64,000 nt of DNA from Clostridia bacterium (GTDB lineage: Bacteria > Bacillota > Clostridia > Christensenellales > UBA1242), in assembly GCA_900768545.1 (NCBI GenBank), contig CAAGDD010000003.1, positions 1-64,000 of the forward strand, written 5' to 3'. Positions 63,201 through 64,000 of the stretch are shown in pieces. The notes beneath the pieces were generated by a model. That model had not been told where the DNA came from. It searched no databases and saw nothing but the letters and a program-made list of their open reading frames with translations. The position numbers and the translations under genes were made by a program. Within the stretch, counting starts at the first letter, position 1, and each line of letters starts with the position of its first letter.

Positions 63201-64000
63201 AATAGCGCCGTCAGTATATTTTGTTACGTCGCCAACGGTGTGTGTCCAAACGAGAGTTTGCCATTCGCCGTTTGTTGCCAAAATGCCCCATGATTCGTTT
63301 CCGCCGTTTGACCAAAGCCCGATACCAGAATTTGCCGCACCAGCCGCACGCTTAACTCTTGCGATAGCGACATAAGTTGTGTTTGATTCGAGCTTTCCAC
63401 CCAAGTCGAACACATAGAATGGATATCCAGTCACGTTTGTCAAGTTTGGACGATAGTTTTTGACCATATTGCCTTGCCAGCCCGCGAAAGTATATCCGCC
63501 GCGTGTAGGTGTGAGCAATGTGCCATAACTAGAGCCATAAGTGAGTGATTTTGTATAAGTTCCGTTTGAGCCAGCTGTCCAGCCGTTTGAAGCTGACATT
63601 GAGCCGCCGTTTGGATTGAGAGTGACTGTTGAAGTCTTTGGTGTCCATTTTGCAGTCAAAGTAACATTGCCATAGAAGCTACCTTTTGTGATCAATGCGT
63701 TGTAGTTCATTGTTGAGTCATTTACCCAACCGCTGCCCGCAGTTGCATTTGAAACATCCCAACCAGCCATATTGTAACCATATCTTGTCGCAACAGCCTT
63801 TTGATCGAGAGTGAATGTTGCAGTTTCGATAGTGTAAGACACAACAACATCAGCCGACGCGCCATTGATAGACCCATTGTTTGGCTTGAATGTAATCTTT
63901 GATGAGTTTACAGTCCATTGAGCATAGAGAGTGATTTCGCCGCTTGTGAGCAAGTTTTTGATTGTAGAGCCGCCCGCAATGCAAGTGTTGTCACTTGTTT
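30228..64000 (-). CDS. Giant multi-repeat surface protein (at least 11,256 residues, 5' end beyond window)
   Basis: One uninterrupted frame, still open at the window edge, so the N-terminus and signal peptide are not seen. The protein is a string of modules. Several dozen are InlB B-repeat/Flg_new repeats of about 65-80 residues, with strands like 'YTITFDANGG', a 'GYTFAGW' turn and a closing 'TLYAQW'. Others are 'MucBP-like' modules (T-x-Y-x-V-x-Y-x-x-E-x-x-D-G-x-Y, 'GFD', 'GDGSTVIxVYYxR') and divergent modules ('GIxSV', 'GYTFKxW', 'MPxxxVTLTA'). The visible N-terminal third holds lectin-like inserts. The end is a single membrane helix with a basic tail and no LPxTG. All copies differ in DNA sequence, so there is no simple recombination-prone array. 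Probable role: very long surface adhesin or matrix protein, by analogy with InlB-repeat proteins. Confidence 0.85.
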   Translation of the reverse strand, partial: TSDNTCIAGGSTIKNLLTSGEITLYAQWTVNSSKITFKPNNGSINGASADVVVSYTIETATFTLDQKAVATRYGYNMAGWDVSNATAGSGWVNDSTMNYNALITKGSFYGNVTLTAKWTPKTSTVTLNPNGGSMSASNGWTAGSNGTYTKSLTYGSSYGTLLTPTRGGYTFAGWQGNMVKNYRPNLTNVTGYPFYVFDLGGKLESNTTYVAIARVKRAAGAANSGIGLWSNGGNESWGILATNGEWQTLVWTHTVGDVTKYTDGAICINAYDYPSTQSTPVSLEYFAVYKLDDSTGIEFSGYAGVPTIDSKYGSLITNTTTALMDENITLYARWVPTTYNITYSNLNGGTNNTSAPIIYNTQGYASASADIALSADGKLLDATKIGYNFEGWKVVKVDDKTSGTVGGWEIGKTYAANTTFTGKYGNISLEAQFVAKSGIGYLIRFRQQNADGSWNTSNISKDGTTGAQVTLASAKAAVTVPNGFRYLAARYYIGGSTTGTALTSDTNYATIQGDGSLIIELDYVPQNYTITFNADGGNAISNWYYNIYGKQGTSESSMPNSNAILPSTSKTGYIFSGWTVLSIDSNKTEGYINGNWKVGATYGNGTALKDHFGNLELKAIWSARTDIKLTLNANGGHFLDDGDGVSADRRTKTQNVTFNERYDAQGKLTTPTRAGYTFKGWYENVAYASASNTIEAGTSGNKYTILARNVKPGEVYYIHYDEVLLTVNPNNQTIFSILVYDHTALKSYLTKHYDLGRNIDVTITIPENSVAGNNVEILMYAGHVGETTGNTIKYSGLSVTKNGNTAVTDATIVSNAANHTLTARWEANTYTVTADPNGGNLAATTDWTITDNKGTKKVTYDQTYGTLPTPTRDGYQFAGWKVKEQINLFADSTNQLVITQSPNATEAFTYPFAPIRIRADGGLDLVEGKTYTVQLDVKVSVGTMNWGSRTLFINNNTTTEHHSLGKTTSDTITTTWQTYEGTFTYKRDTDRYTNDTIHIYPHIPANNDTNKISVQATNFKLFEVSNITADTKMTIDADHTLEAQWTPNKYSIKYVANGGSGSMADTACTFDSAITLSKNTFTRANFTFAGWATSTDGSISGLYSGATYTKNTNNLIADASSVKNLSATQNGTVTLYAIWTAKYVPVKLNLNITGSTSVTVNGTVYDKNSTSAPNMYVRAGDSATKSKYSTLRWSESGSEVGLPTLVMTGYRFDGWFSDSAYQNAITNSTEFGVTSEITASNPINIYAKWTAITYKVTYNANKGDSTATVSDTFTFDKAANLKTIAEIGFTRPGYTFKGWATTSAGAVAYTDGAQVTNLANVQDKEVVLYAVWEANPYTIKYVDAGTSTMTPTSYYITSTASLGTPVKAGYTFKAWKATTVAGNWTQDKEYAAGTKLAGMYGDVTLTAQWNAGKSTLTIDPNGGTYSGTSPVQGTVGSSVEIPDPTRTGYTFKGWSASKSYGGIYDEVTLDGTQATWMSNYNAGKAMLGEASEYKFTDFITVNVWAYKADWTSVASDGEAVISCANVGGWQLEIISTDVQFAYMLVENSGYSYVSMGKTTDLTAGWHMFTFTFDGMTASGYVDGILKNKTENINKQIKNESSSFIDTHGVFLGMNSPYQAGIGEYDQLFNGKIKRVLIENACASAADVAALYNSGNGKFVYTFGANNETLTANWVANTYKIAYDYAGGKAGANVPTSATYDKAFNVSVPTRTGYKFTGWTVTSYNGSTAKCGTTENCDSAVTTSACAFSENGTWFKNLTPTNGATVTLTATWEAIDVNYIVETYIEEADKTGSYKLSSKSTRQAKADSTITLGGADTIMAGYDFVAAKSTVSGKVNPDDSSVFKVYFDKHSYLLCYYFAICDYVEDATFEIKADGLYYNNIKVMKRQGNSIYSGETKMFDIVDGGTFSITTHSNGTTKLLNYTDYKGSYILLTMGSTWCAESTTSVDYSDTFTMLSATKYQRLGYTFTQWADGYGVLPSRNGGATQVYDTSKPQTWNAKFTENTLTVDYMLNGGTAIDGNDVGFTNPTDPATTPSYSNIYNYTLSLSQYGLSDMDATRVTPPTGYSFKGKYNTQADGNGTEIDANTSYSIIELARLGGVLEALEDGNASMKIYADWEINTYTATIKYRNAMVNRATKLAIEITGGGSLKDKNGTVMTRVELSAGESCTVTQTYDPDMKISITATAVNAKSDSNPNGRDYYIASYYKTSTDTDWVCNGFETNMKTYADWAPTGNISIDFQTLEYLTFESRVSTGISKHVFDAHYNEIDWKDKTNGTYYYGSTLTFKATVEAGYTFDGFYLVGTSGETLLAARDNAKVTVSGNVYTYAYGNATDDMIVIARATPNAYTLKTVAITNGTQSTSGGLAYVGTTGTDASMSVTYKTDATVRATAKSGYTFGGWYSDESLTTLVSNDATYKWNYTATANTTLYAKFTSNVITITLDSALYKNGTLVKNATKAGTTAIYYQFGIEKYYTDEECANQITKIDMPELTGYTFVRYYGDGTCGGSADELYIKADGSFDVDLHTDIYKNATLKATWNANTYDVTFDANEGTCDTDSKSVTFDATYGTLPVAARTGYSFAGWYDKKLAPDASTTGAKRYLESTVVGTEAIGGITLYAYYTANNVTVNFDPRGGEVDPTFMNVIFNKAYGTLPTPTRGGYSFENWYSDEALTKVVIKDTIVTNSSTHTLFAKWTENAYTITYDLKDGETLAANSPVRYNILGNASATADGTLSAGGKLLTATKTGYDFAGWKVASTDGNWTVGTVYANPLDENNATKELLGMFGNVTLQAQWKIVTYRFVIRYSSISNMLNSTNLEITTNVGTLKNSAGETVEKLVLSKKEDGYLYHDYDPNTEIVVSVKRTNANRMYYGDIYNAITSTYITFFNDSYTYNAWKATENGGISITVFEWMNVSAVAGTGIDTAYTTNANNNKVSRVLYEKYPATFVATLKAGYSFKGWYSNAEGTGTAVSTELSYKIASVTADTTLYAIATPNLYKVTYTSNSSTYGTVLNGSFNASTATGYGSVVKSPNYDQGFDQTVTYTSSFKTLPLGTSGTFYKDGYKFLGWNRDCTAKTAEFEADKQYTYSEVGDLHLYAIFEPLTMTVTFDPNGGSVIGDASKTVTMDAAYGTLPTAERTGYTFAGWFTDKTNGTVVNEDTVVSVWTNHTLFAHWEANSSTAYKVNVYQMNVNGEYEAKTAFSYSRTGTSDALLAITATNPYINIAVSGAGNTPELGHYAYTGFTYNAAKSNAKFVLGGEAQTLTGITTDSKVYVSADGTTEINLYFDRNVYEVDLNGAFKYDGSFNIYDSISLNTLEIYLNGKIYTTSDGEDVNDFYSSVYYGSTIRFENLKVYGGYTYLGYSIGVDNDAESFTNQSTFEFTVADHRQIVLLGFEGNEYTTTFDANGGEFGEQDSSITVSADKHTATIKYQTFYLVKSYTAVTNPTRSGYTFAGWETVAKTNADENAVYNLITLSNGNLNVGANNYGNVTFKAIWSAISYTIRLHANSGTSSELTKDISAEFDKAQALTKIADLGWTKAGYNFAGWSTDEAATSAMYADGASVTNGCTTAGAVYNLYAVWTPKTIHITLDPQGGATSLTELYYKYMQLNSPSYSYYKDVECTQGLKNEDFAAGKPVLTGYTFGGYFEKQNGEGIKLLDNEMWRVAANELCKTFTEDTTIYAYWIENKYNVKFDANDDRYQGSASLISGKSATQQYSYTQNVDFSAVYTRVGYTFAGWAETANGAVKYTEASVASELSATSGETVTLYAIWTPGKVKVVVKTFAYDRKGALTPSTYYTNEFTDFSTDDKLTFRYLLSIADVEKETASGKQSSIVVTNGTITKYAKASSSYNSALIFKELKINGTVVDTTSQDIIVLADGTLELDFYFTTKSYTLKLVKSKGFENVYVNETDGVTKVDDSTYSVLYGLYNSIYPNYTLSAGYHLAENWLTDNLASITYTATPAYTLTDFLNGTNPEISMPDGDGYTLSFFAEPDADTAYKVRHFKENLDGSYTLAETDDLTGTTDTTATAALKTYTSYKAKASNVLTANINGDGSTVIDVYYDLVRHELTLNTDAKSKATNLSASGSGVTLVSGTTYEVKETATVTLSGSALAGYTLTGWTSEQVTIANNAFTVPTLADGAKITVTAVVTPKTYKVNYYGNGGIVKDADEKTAYTNEAIFDASYTFLTNADATRKGYKFAKWTTNADGTGDVYTSGQVITWTKDADLSVYAQWTANTLTIEYMLNGGTVTETGVANGFVQPTDPTTQPAKTETFAYDKSLPAEGLTDCTDDRITPPVGYHTVRTSAYKTANEATFDDSVVYTTIQIAQMAGVLTDFENGNVTIKIYINWVANDYTIEYSGESTTSTNGAAIVGKPTGTTASTSAVYDTDVTLAKNGFTLAGYTFAGWAKSKDATVADYVVKADGTFDKTARNLTTKNGDTITLYAIWSANEYVVKFSGVKPAGASTEVVGTMGTQTITYAQKTALNANVFTLEGYTFTGWANENYVLQTITSIDQITAAGIYVIKSTGTYYVYNISTGAEITLSTTWTANAYTVKFDVKSSQPGENTPTIPQRDDVDNATKTVYFDQKFGQDGYWPQPKLDGYYFDGWSTSKNYRALALTVYAKAYLGLDEIADLSDAQFASVVSAIEAKQTADNKTYIFLKGAEGKETKYVYVYRNDDGSLNNKQNDLTGLCDVDTVRASYIVTDDMITTAKTYYGTDLKANGSITVYATWIGRNDTPYTLYYLWEDLTFDANAANTITKGNKVYIAPAKNSKVNYEGKTYTVHEIGSYNNALVEDNVANYLAKTDFAGYDYFAHEYDGDIVHAVAEGAEAITSIYTFYNRQSYTLTLTKGEKGVKDVNATEIPANDVVVKNANGTYTVKYEATVTLNVTLKAGYKFKAWANAEGYTAVAPTAVTAGSVYTFTMPIATKGVSLIANAEADYVKYTVKQYRQNIENDEYTCESTNSNGTALTDSDLSLDALKEAKAGFEYVSYKTIRTIEDTTEIVTANNGSLTVDGNGSLIVEIYYKRLSYNVTLTVGKGIESVTFTSNSNTVSGAVTSGLVKFGAKITLNAVLKKGYSNITWTVSSGTAEVTKDGENDVVASMPTESLALTATADANTDTKYRLQYMLNMGRTAADEKTAYVQDNNFDEWTVTVHSGEKAGETDTTPSIADLQAVKYAGFELDWVSYETGSTSENSNLTGMKIEGDGSLVIKFYYKRVSYKLNLSGDVGIDTYSAKSDDQYAAYRFKYDETTKTYNVMYNVNVTLTATAKAGYKFTGWTIEKGGVTLNENKFVMTDGEVAVKANTSANKYTISFDKNDADATGTTASVDVTFAQGVKLTKNGFTKVGYKFVNWNAAKDGSGKSYSDEFEITNYDIADNLVLYAQWTPNDNTEYVVEYWFETLTAGQYYQNNTLQAAIHAAGVTNTEVDITSTKYVKTFVGFKQIAAVEFVLRENETETETTNNIDSLGRLVVKYKFERLSYSIDVVKAADDNGIVSVGGSGTYKYAIDLENNNVTITVTIKDGYTFKGFASSDEQQFSSISASDCTASGNVYTYSFKMPSLTEKVTLTASTSANTDTAYTVEYYREKLDFASEVDKFEKLTSEEIAALKFVTSGTGTTDKAIDLTTISGQDIVGFTRNAVKFVNDGDESETNILSGKGDTVVRVYYTRNTYTLTVVKAVGDNGIGTLTGTGEYKFGKSVTVSAVVNAGYTFKSFASSNATLLADGTQNTYTFDMPAENITLTASSNKGKANYKIVYMLQKLEGGSILDEYVAMSDSDATTLGLAISANGQTEDTITYNMIAAANGDTFPQIEGFKYAGLGILSGETYTEVKIAGDGTSVVNVYYKRLSYTLTINYLYGDTDETLATSASNSYAYGQAYDVKAIEIKGYSYVSGEESGNMPAADKTINIRYKEITYTISYNVDGGNALIGLTKDGDYYVQTYTVRAAAALAQPTKTGYEFEYWKVEADVLDGDTILYAKDTQFTSTITKGKYGNVKLVAVWGADTNSVTFNLTNVTLNTTNANKSGDKYNIESGNDFTATISANAGYSLPESIVVKTNVGAGLVDFANFVYNKANGTITIDNQYVVGDFDITVVGVANTYTIEYDIEDAAPKSYTIESTDALPTSFTKEGHTFIGWKLVSVNGETSENFEFGGWTVGAVYANPMAAAAEDQTKSLTGMYGNIVLAAQWKANTYKLTINYSGVKNTTIESVEKDVVYGTTYNVVSPVYTGYTASQTAVSGTMPAENVTVNVTYTADRFAIEITLNDSYNSNGTTAATVTGFEDLFTNGKATLYAIYDSTFATLYKSVSGSESISFANLEKAITRDGYTFVGFYTAAYAIGEDAVDANKVISSTDFVTADNSTKLFGYWTKNAGTKYTVKYYLENIGVDGALTTENCTLKDTKEYYGETDSTVTAQLLSYDGFTAPVAQQVVVSADGNAVVEYFYTRNQYQLDIGGYFNKGLSGNTLVNKFTLTIEGVGTFKDINDYCSFDTDPKIDYDAQVTISDLKLYAGYTYAGYAFGFDLTEATTFADIAFNMPAVANSDAYYVYLHFTGITNNIVCDLNGGSYANVPEGFVLDGNDYKTTYITDMASQTVRFTDPSKVGYTFAGWTAAWADNAHCDQTVQSTLTVNAGDLVLNAHAYGDIKLTANWTPVTYKITLDQNHADTEGTAELSVVFNTTSEFADLTAPERKGHTFKGWFTSADGDTLAIGLDKKLAKNLTNGSITYTDSEGKWIYAGDAIFYAQWKVHTYTITFHSNYPDASAEETHVQTLTYGVETALDANTFAKIGYTFAGWTEKDSDTILYTDGQKVQNLTDVDNANIDVYAKWTANSGIDYKITTIFAGVDGSYDNAQTLTDNRGDGVTSETLTFDTRDNTKVVLEGKGATYSKLGFTFDAKRTNLAAQDKVVKVDENGVGTTEIKLYFTRNTYKLTVSKTDGIESVVVALGETTLAGTTVEAGVEYVLYHGAEFKVASTLMTGYSWKGYTCADYTSAQLADMTTTLTMLIKDVAITANAEIDSYTLTIIYNGGKKADSSETSETITQNYGTKISLPTLTRVGYTFGGWTKSENFHGNLDEENQTYTVAVGNDTITAIWNAITYKVKYNTDGGNTMADTTATFDTAFDVAAPTKLGHTFKGWKVVDGDYSTAKWGTTSADQNVTADGLYINGNDAVKFMNLASQNAAEVTLVATWETDTITFTVEGDVHTDIEVAGANKIEGQDNTYAVVFGETITLTATAKTGYYFDKWTQGETTYDENGIKFVYNVVDSLTFVASSKANQYKVVYNSNGGTGAIDEVIATYDETFTLSDGSAFAKLGYLFQGWAETSDGVVKYAAKAEVSNLTTDRWTETSGNVGVVTLYANWKAIEYTIAFDKNGATSGEMASIHGEYDKEITLPKTSFKREGYDFGGWLFNGQTFEDGATVKNLTSVEGDTVTLVAIWNNGDSHYAIEYYLQKLDGTYVLDSTLKVEETFETILPVYSNARVSATTGDSVSIEKKEYFGFTFDAANANNITSGVVDGQGSLVLKLYYTRNTYTITVATEQGTAATGANTYKYNENVEIVIDVTNGYTYGGLAYTEQVEEGTSEEKILTPTLTENNKYTYKFVANKNIDFTAKATANEYKYIVRFMFENFAGDGYETIASHKDAILSGKVDYTITLNDIKDSFVSEAGFVNPTADMAGKVVKYYNNADLDETDSAALENAGAALIEVKYQRRNDIRLTLTTSTGIKSVAAVTGANVVDVTGEDGVKTYEVRFGARVELNAEAEAGYSFKQWSSNLVEQDGEKYYLTSMPAQNLDIQALADTLEVEFKVKYLLEDVSGFVLDEGGNITGGYKVYVDSDSNIIYTTLTGNTDSEIKELDKTKLAAIDGFVYETFESGKTVAGNGSTIVNVYYKRSDINLTVKFGEGIDKVTVKSVTDASYGDYTVNETITETNTTIKVKFGVKVQLTASLVYADVDGTSKTGYDFGKWTVNSNESTDAMVEVLVGKDEVVAEASAENKTFVITYYGNGGTAEEISGETTNVIDHYTSKATFNRTTQIINKNFTKEGYGFAGWALSKEDADNGAHLFDKSETEFVYNYYDNISLYAVWATNTYTLKYDANGGLGDEMEGKQNIPFSEEFKLSKNTYTKVGHDFVGWTMAQDGTGKVYADEETVSRLTAELGGVVTLYAQWKQIEYKVQYISNYPDASAEQTSQEITLKYLDKLTVISASEAIEGGFNATGYTFVEWNRNANGTGSKVAVGEKLSSLTTTAGEVIKLYAQWRANNYTIKFNGNTNTNDAVIADISASFDSAITLSQNTFEKTGYSFVGWATSAALADGKYVANFFEGASVERVGGEDVMYANLVKDLTEVRNLTATDGDTITLYAIWKANVYHVDLALDGGKLDETISDWKQVTEENDLHEMVTFYRKEFTIEDSITLPTKTQITKEGHTFVGYEVLTIPEIGNWTKTTIDFAEDGSVVIGAGKYGNVSITARWRTNSYNLTITYKSVDEKELHNSYTASVEYGQTYSVKTPEVAGYTIKDKAQEVVEGTMGATDVVVNVLYTANVYTLTFNLNKAADSTGETSLEYASVKVRYADTYQNAFVVDAENSETVVGLIAPAARAGYTFLGWSFNRSGEVLAETSTVDILADSELFAQWKAKDDTKYSVDYIYEQLDGTMKVEDTKVGTGITDTDITEEMIKALTAGEYPTTDGFDRNDNIVLKKIDANGTTKIEITYTRKYFNLSLVAEQGIADFVASTDLTKEGNAEFYIKSLGEGSYQVRFETVVKLSYTISDNGFKFVGYACDKANITNGEFTMPAVENVSVTAQSVAQEYTITFHANFAGSTETKTQTATYKKSTKLDKNTFTRSDYIFQGWALSAVGDNNTESVKYHDNDTYIMEENYSENVDLYAVWCPEQYSLSFEGDRGLDITSVKIEIDGKVQGYAQSLPVSYGSKIRVYAIYKDGQEVKSVVANGYDFEGFKLKLGDGEFADVQAVTADGETYCEFTFSEKSTIKLTASERNDTTYAVKYSLPEYDEYYKENYKSTIELFKTTTDTVVDYEFLIANNLIKTFPGYAFASFTGGVVIGWHKGTEEDPYSTVEIRYNRLHYGLTLRSDESNGAVSFVPEDDGVENSFSTMTTKDGKEYRIYYQIPFKVRLTLKEGYMSTGFTARAYKVEGSKDFTANSKVCDYVEENVFTVKENGDVYYGSVKILSIVDGKYYAGDLEVCDVVEGATFDTTKVDGLYYNGYAVLTKQNDGYYARTRQLLGDLTLKADGFYLGDNKLFGFVFDENDNSYKIAAMPYYAIEITAQSAPKTYTITYHRNVDDEDTTTSSESKVFAKDMYQIKDIDANWTKDGYKFIGWALDKQNADQGLVEELYKAENLPTAEAVYMTANDIDLWAVWQAIDITYSIKYYHEKVDGSYELVDTDSANTAHITDTVTTTPQSIENYILNNDKSVLSQVMTKDGATLEVYYDRQWFDFNVTFDANKFSSVTASVDKAAATGSDNAALDMTVSGRITGTVKFGATVNLAYSMKDGFKFTACRETSNNNVTLNLDESAQTVKFDMPTKATSIEFTATDIIYTITFVGNDGVTDDGITEYTQNWIHGETKNLEANRFKKIGYVLEYWTIGDQTYTDHASFTFEGFENLTATAKWKEADNTKYVVNYRIQKIDGTYQALGSKDFTGTTNAQIDINKVNATLNQFEGVDISGYAKATFDEDALIIAADGNSVFNAKFDLVGFDLSVALTKEVEDEEGKKDVAIDGVTGAEIVYSILPNGGIVEETKAVVDKEKYNILYTATVKVKFAIAEGYEISSVSITAGEIKTDLTADENNYYTFTMPTSNVLVEIVTAPKSYTLTFHKNLNGSTETQDRTYFYTETRMFDVTFSETGYKLLGWARSEDAEIAEYAINENFTMSETHNIDLYGVWEAKPYTIKYNPNGGEGSIENTDSSFNKVTELAGLTFTRIGYKLVSWSLKSDSLQIAEVENVSDIAEAGLYYCKADGKYYAKNLETNASGEAEVFAYWEEISYTITLVYDKVCDYADGIEFTLTVSGIAYNGNVVLSKEADGYYYDTVKVCDISTNEVLETKDDGLYYDNTKILSKKADGYYLEKQYQTIKYNDRLELPTAITSVEGWTKKTGYDFVGWYYFKDGEQTDIRIVRNLLTTDGGNVDIFAKWGEGVTTYTIRVVYETLDGNYSEVEGTGRYDDISLIEARTGDTVTSYQAYVSNLSHILALDLKGFAFDENKKDESTTITADGLSIVRVYMARQSYKLKLVIADNIDSVTVSTSTHTHKLVEGETNTYLIRYEDTITLTASEKAGYKDASFTVSTENSFAGATINVNTIKMFGAENENELKKGITILASAVAKDNTKYTIKIVKEKLDGTYDSENADYTFQAQGKTDSTLTEDIVLAEIENASGLAELLKGYHKRDVTFNPNNKISGSETTEVIVRYERNNHTLTIIDISEHAEAIEKLEDTLFNVAQDFKFGTAVEFTFVVNKGFAATTDMFKLYDEEGSIVDILTVEEITEGVEEGKQQFVVKFNIPDKNTYLKVYAEAKENTQYTIKVNKQKTSGNGWDTEDRTITAYGKTMTEFVQTILTKNEGYYYAFFNDAENRKAVCEVVEGNKFEVKEDGNVYYGDTKVLTKDGDAYYVFFDDVENKAEVCKASNERIFVEDDGLYYSIDVLAKVAASGIDINGFDIAKATTDMYQKDEYGNVVSKVIAGDGSTVINTYFVRETRTLKLIFVDENGNETSGLDYDNPFENNNGKPYKVEADDVNLTESPTVQHLWTVVFGQKVKISIKLRQGFSLEQFIVGGRTQSEGVSGQTYTIASLQNNTEVTIVIKASDANYSVRYFKENLPGSETEYEKVGQDEVLTGKVHTYFNAEQLEQLRAANEKDRDFEGFTFAEYKVISTYANNEPRITGDGKLVIEYYYRRVRINVDITISNTNHINAVTGAGQYAYGETVTISAEEKLGYRFVKWIIDGEDVTEKDYSFVIKKTTNIEIVVESEVGTANYTVEYYFENLDANDYLIDNDKTLTEEGTTESDINIQQYIKDFDGYDFEKPENYSAYKVSGDGSTVVRLYYTLKWVNFKVNQPRGIKSIKVTGYGSDYGFEQTSAEQLKFRAKFTKKINLDVELEEGYDLLGWRVGNSATFEDLLYGKVLIVKAQDFELNPTVVAKTVTIIFNPNNGSSRTVSRNTTYGSNYKLPTLSTLDFANGKQIFLGWALSEDGEVAFFDGDTITVDFDSITLYAVWREPDKTYMWIIIAIAALAVGALTFMTLAIVSKRKNSKNKKMGR
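30270..30338 (-). other. C-terminal membrane anchor of the giant protein
   Basis: This segment encodes 'MWIIIAIAALAVGALTFMTL' plus AIV, followed by a Lys/Arg tail 'SKRKNSKNKKMGR'. The helix is right after the last repeat. The preceding residues 'WREPDKTY' do not contain LPxTG or a relative, so sortase attachment is not supported. Confidence 0.85.
32056..32335 (-). repeat. DG-x-YY insertion module D in the giant protein
   Basis: Pieces in order: 'NEGYYYAFFNDAENRKAVCE', 'KFEVKEDGNVYYGDTKVL', 'KDGDAYYVFFDDVENKAEVC' and 'IFVEDDGLYYSIDVL'. The host MucBP-like module is split exactly: its first half ends 'EFVQTILTK' and the second resumes 'AASGIDINGFD'. Confidence 0.7.
33775..34015 (-). repeat. 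DG-x-YY insertion module C in the giant protein
   Basis: 'KVCDYADGIEF', 'VLSKEADGYYYDTVKVCD', 'LETKDDGLYYDNTKIL' and 'KKADGYYLEK' interrupt an InlB repeat between its first strand 'TITLVYD' and 'QTIKYNDRLELP'. Confidence 0.7.
34060..34185 (-). repeat. Second-type insertion (AGLYY) in the giant protein
   Basis: 'IAEVENVSDIAEAGLYYCKA' followed by 'DGKYYAKNLETN' sits inside an InlB repeat after its 'KLVSWS' turn. It is related to the insert near 50.4-50.5 kb. Confidence 0.6.
36200..36565 (-). repeat. DG-x-YY insertion module B in the giant protein
   Basis: The longest copy: 'KVCDYVEENVF', 'KENGDVYYGSVKIL', 'DGKYYAGDLEVCD', 'KVDGLYYNGYAVL', 'NDGYYARTRQLLGD' and 'KADGFYLGDNKLF'. It interrupts a host module just before its 'MPYYAIEITA' end. 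Confidence 0.7.
49870..50210 (-). other. Helical insertion in an InlB repeat of the giant protein
   Basis: After 'YYFDGWSTSKNYRA' comes a roughly 100-residue segment with a helix 'GLDEIADLSDAQFASVVSAI' and strands 'YIFLKGAEGKETKYVYVYR', ending 'TYYGTDLKANGSITVYATW'. No other copy of it was noticed. Confidence 0.55.
50401..50520 (-). repeat. Second-type insertion (AGIYV) in the giant protein
   Basis: 'TSIDQITAAGIYVIKS' and 'TGTYYVYNISTGAEI' follow the 'FTGWANE' turn of an InlB repeat. They align with the insert at 34.06-34.19 kb over about 30 residues: S-x-x-I-x-x-AG-[LI]-Y-x2-K-x2-G-x-YY-x2-N. Confidence 0.6.
58190..58440 (-). repeat. DG-x-YY insertion module A in the giant protein
   Basis: 'AICDYVEDATFEIKADGLYY', 'NNIKVMKRQGNSIYSG' and 'KMFDIVDGGTFSI' sit inside a repeat, between 'YFDKHSYLLCYYF' and 'TTSVDYSDTF'. 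Confidence 0.7.
59010..59620 (-). other. LamG-like (concanavalin-type) domain in the giant protein
   Basis: About 190 residues inserted in an InlB repeat after 'FKGWSASKSYGG'. LamG_3-type pieces are 'FITVNVWAYKADW', 'GWQLEIISTDVQFAYML', 'AGWHMFTFTFDGMTASGYVD', 'GVFLGMNSPYQ' and 'FNGKIKRVLIENACASAADV'. Such folds bind glycans or proteins. Confidence 0.75.
60900..61345 (-). other. Jelly-roll (CBM4/9-like) domain in the giant protein
   Basis: About 145 residues after 'FAGWKVKEQ'. They include 'ADGGLDLVEGKTYTVQLDVKV', 'SDTITTTWQTYEGTFTYKR' and 'NKISVQATNFKLFEVSN', the pattern of carbohydrate-binding beta-sandwiches. Confidence 0.6.
61550..61940 (-). other. Beta-sandwich insertion in the giant protein
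   Basis: About 125 residues after 'FKGWYENVAYAS'. They include 'VKPGEVYYIHYDEVLLTV', 'IDVTITIPENSVAGNNVEIL' and 'TIKYSGLSVTKNG'. This is a lectin-like fold by appearance only. Confidence 0.5.
63060..63480 (-). other. Carbohydrate-binding-like domain in the giant protein
   Basis: About 135 residues after 'FAGWQGN'. They include 'YPFYVFDLGGKLESNTTYVA', 'GIGLWSNGGNESWGIL', 'GEWQTLVWTHTVGD' and 'PVSLEYFAVYKLDD', the order of strands seen in CBM4/9-type modules. Confidence 0.6.

Noticed and set aside
30228..64000. Possible CRISPR-like or phase-variation repeat array
   Set aside because: Repetition is at protein level only; DNA copies are diverged and spacing is irregular, so no array or slip-strand tract is seen.
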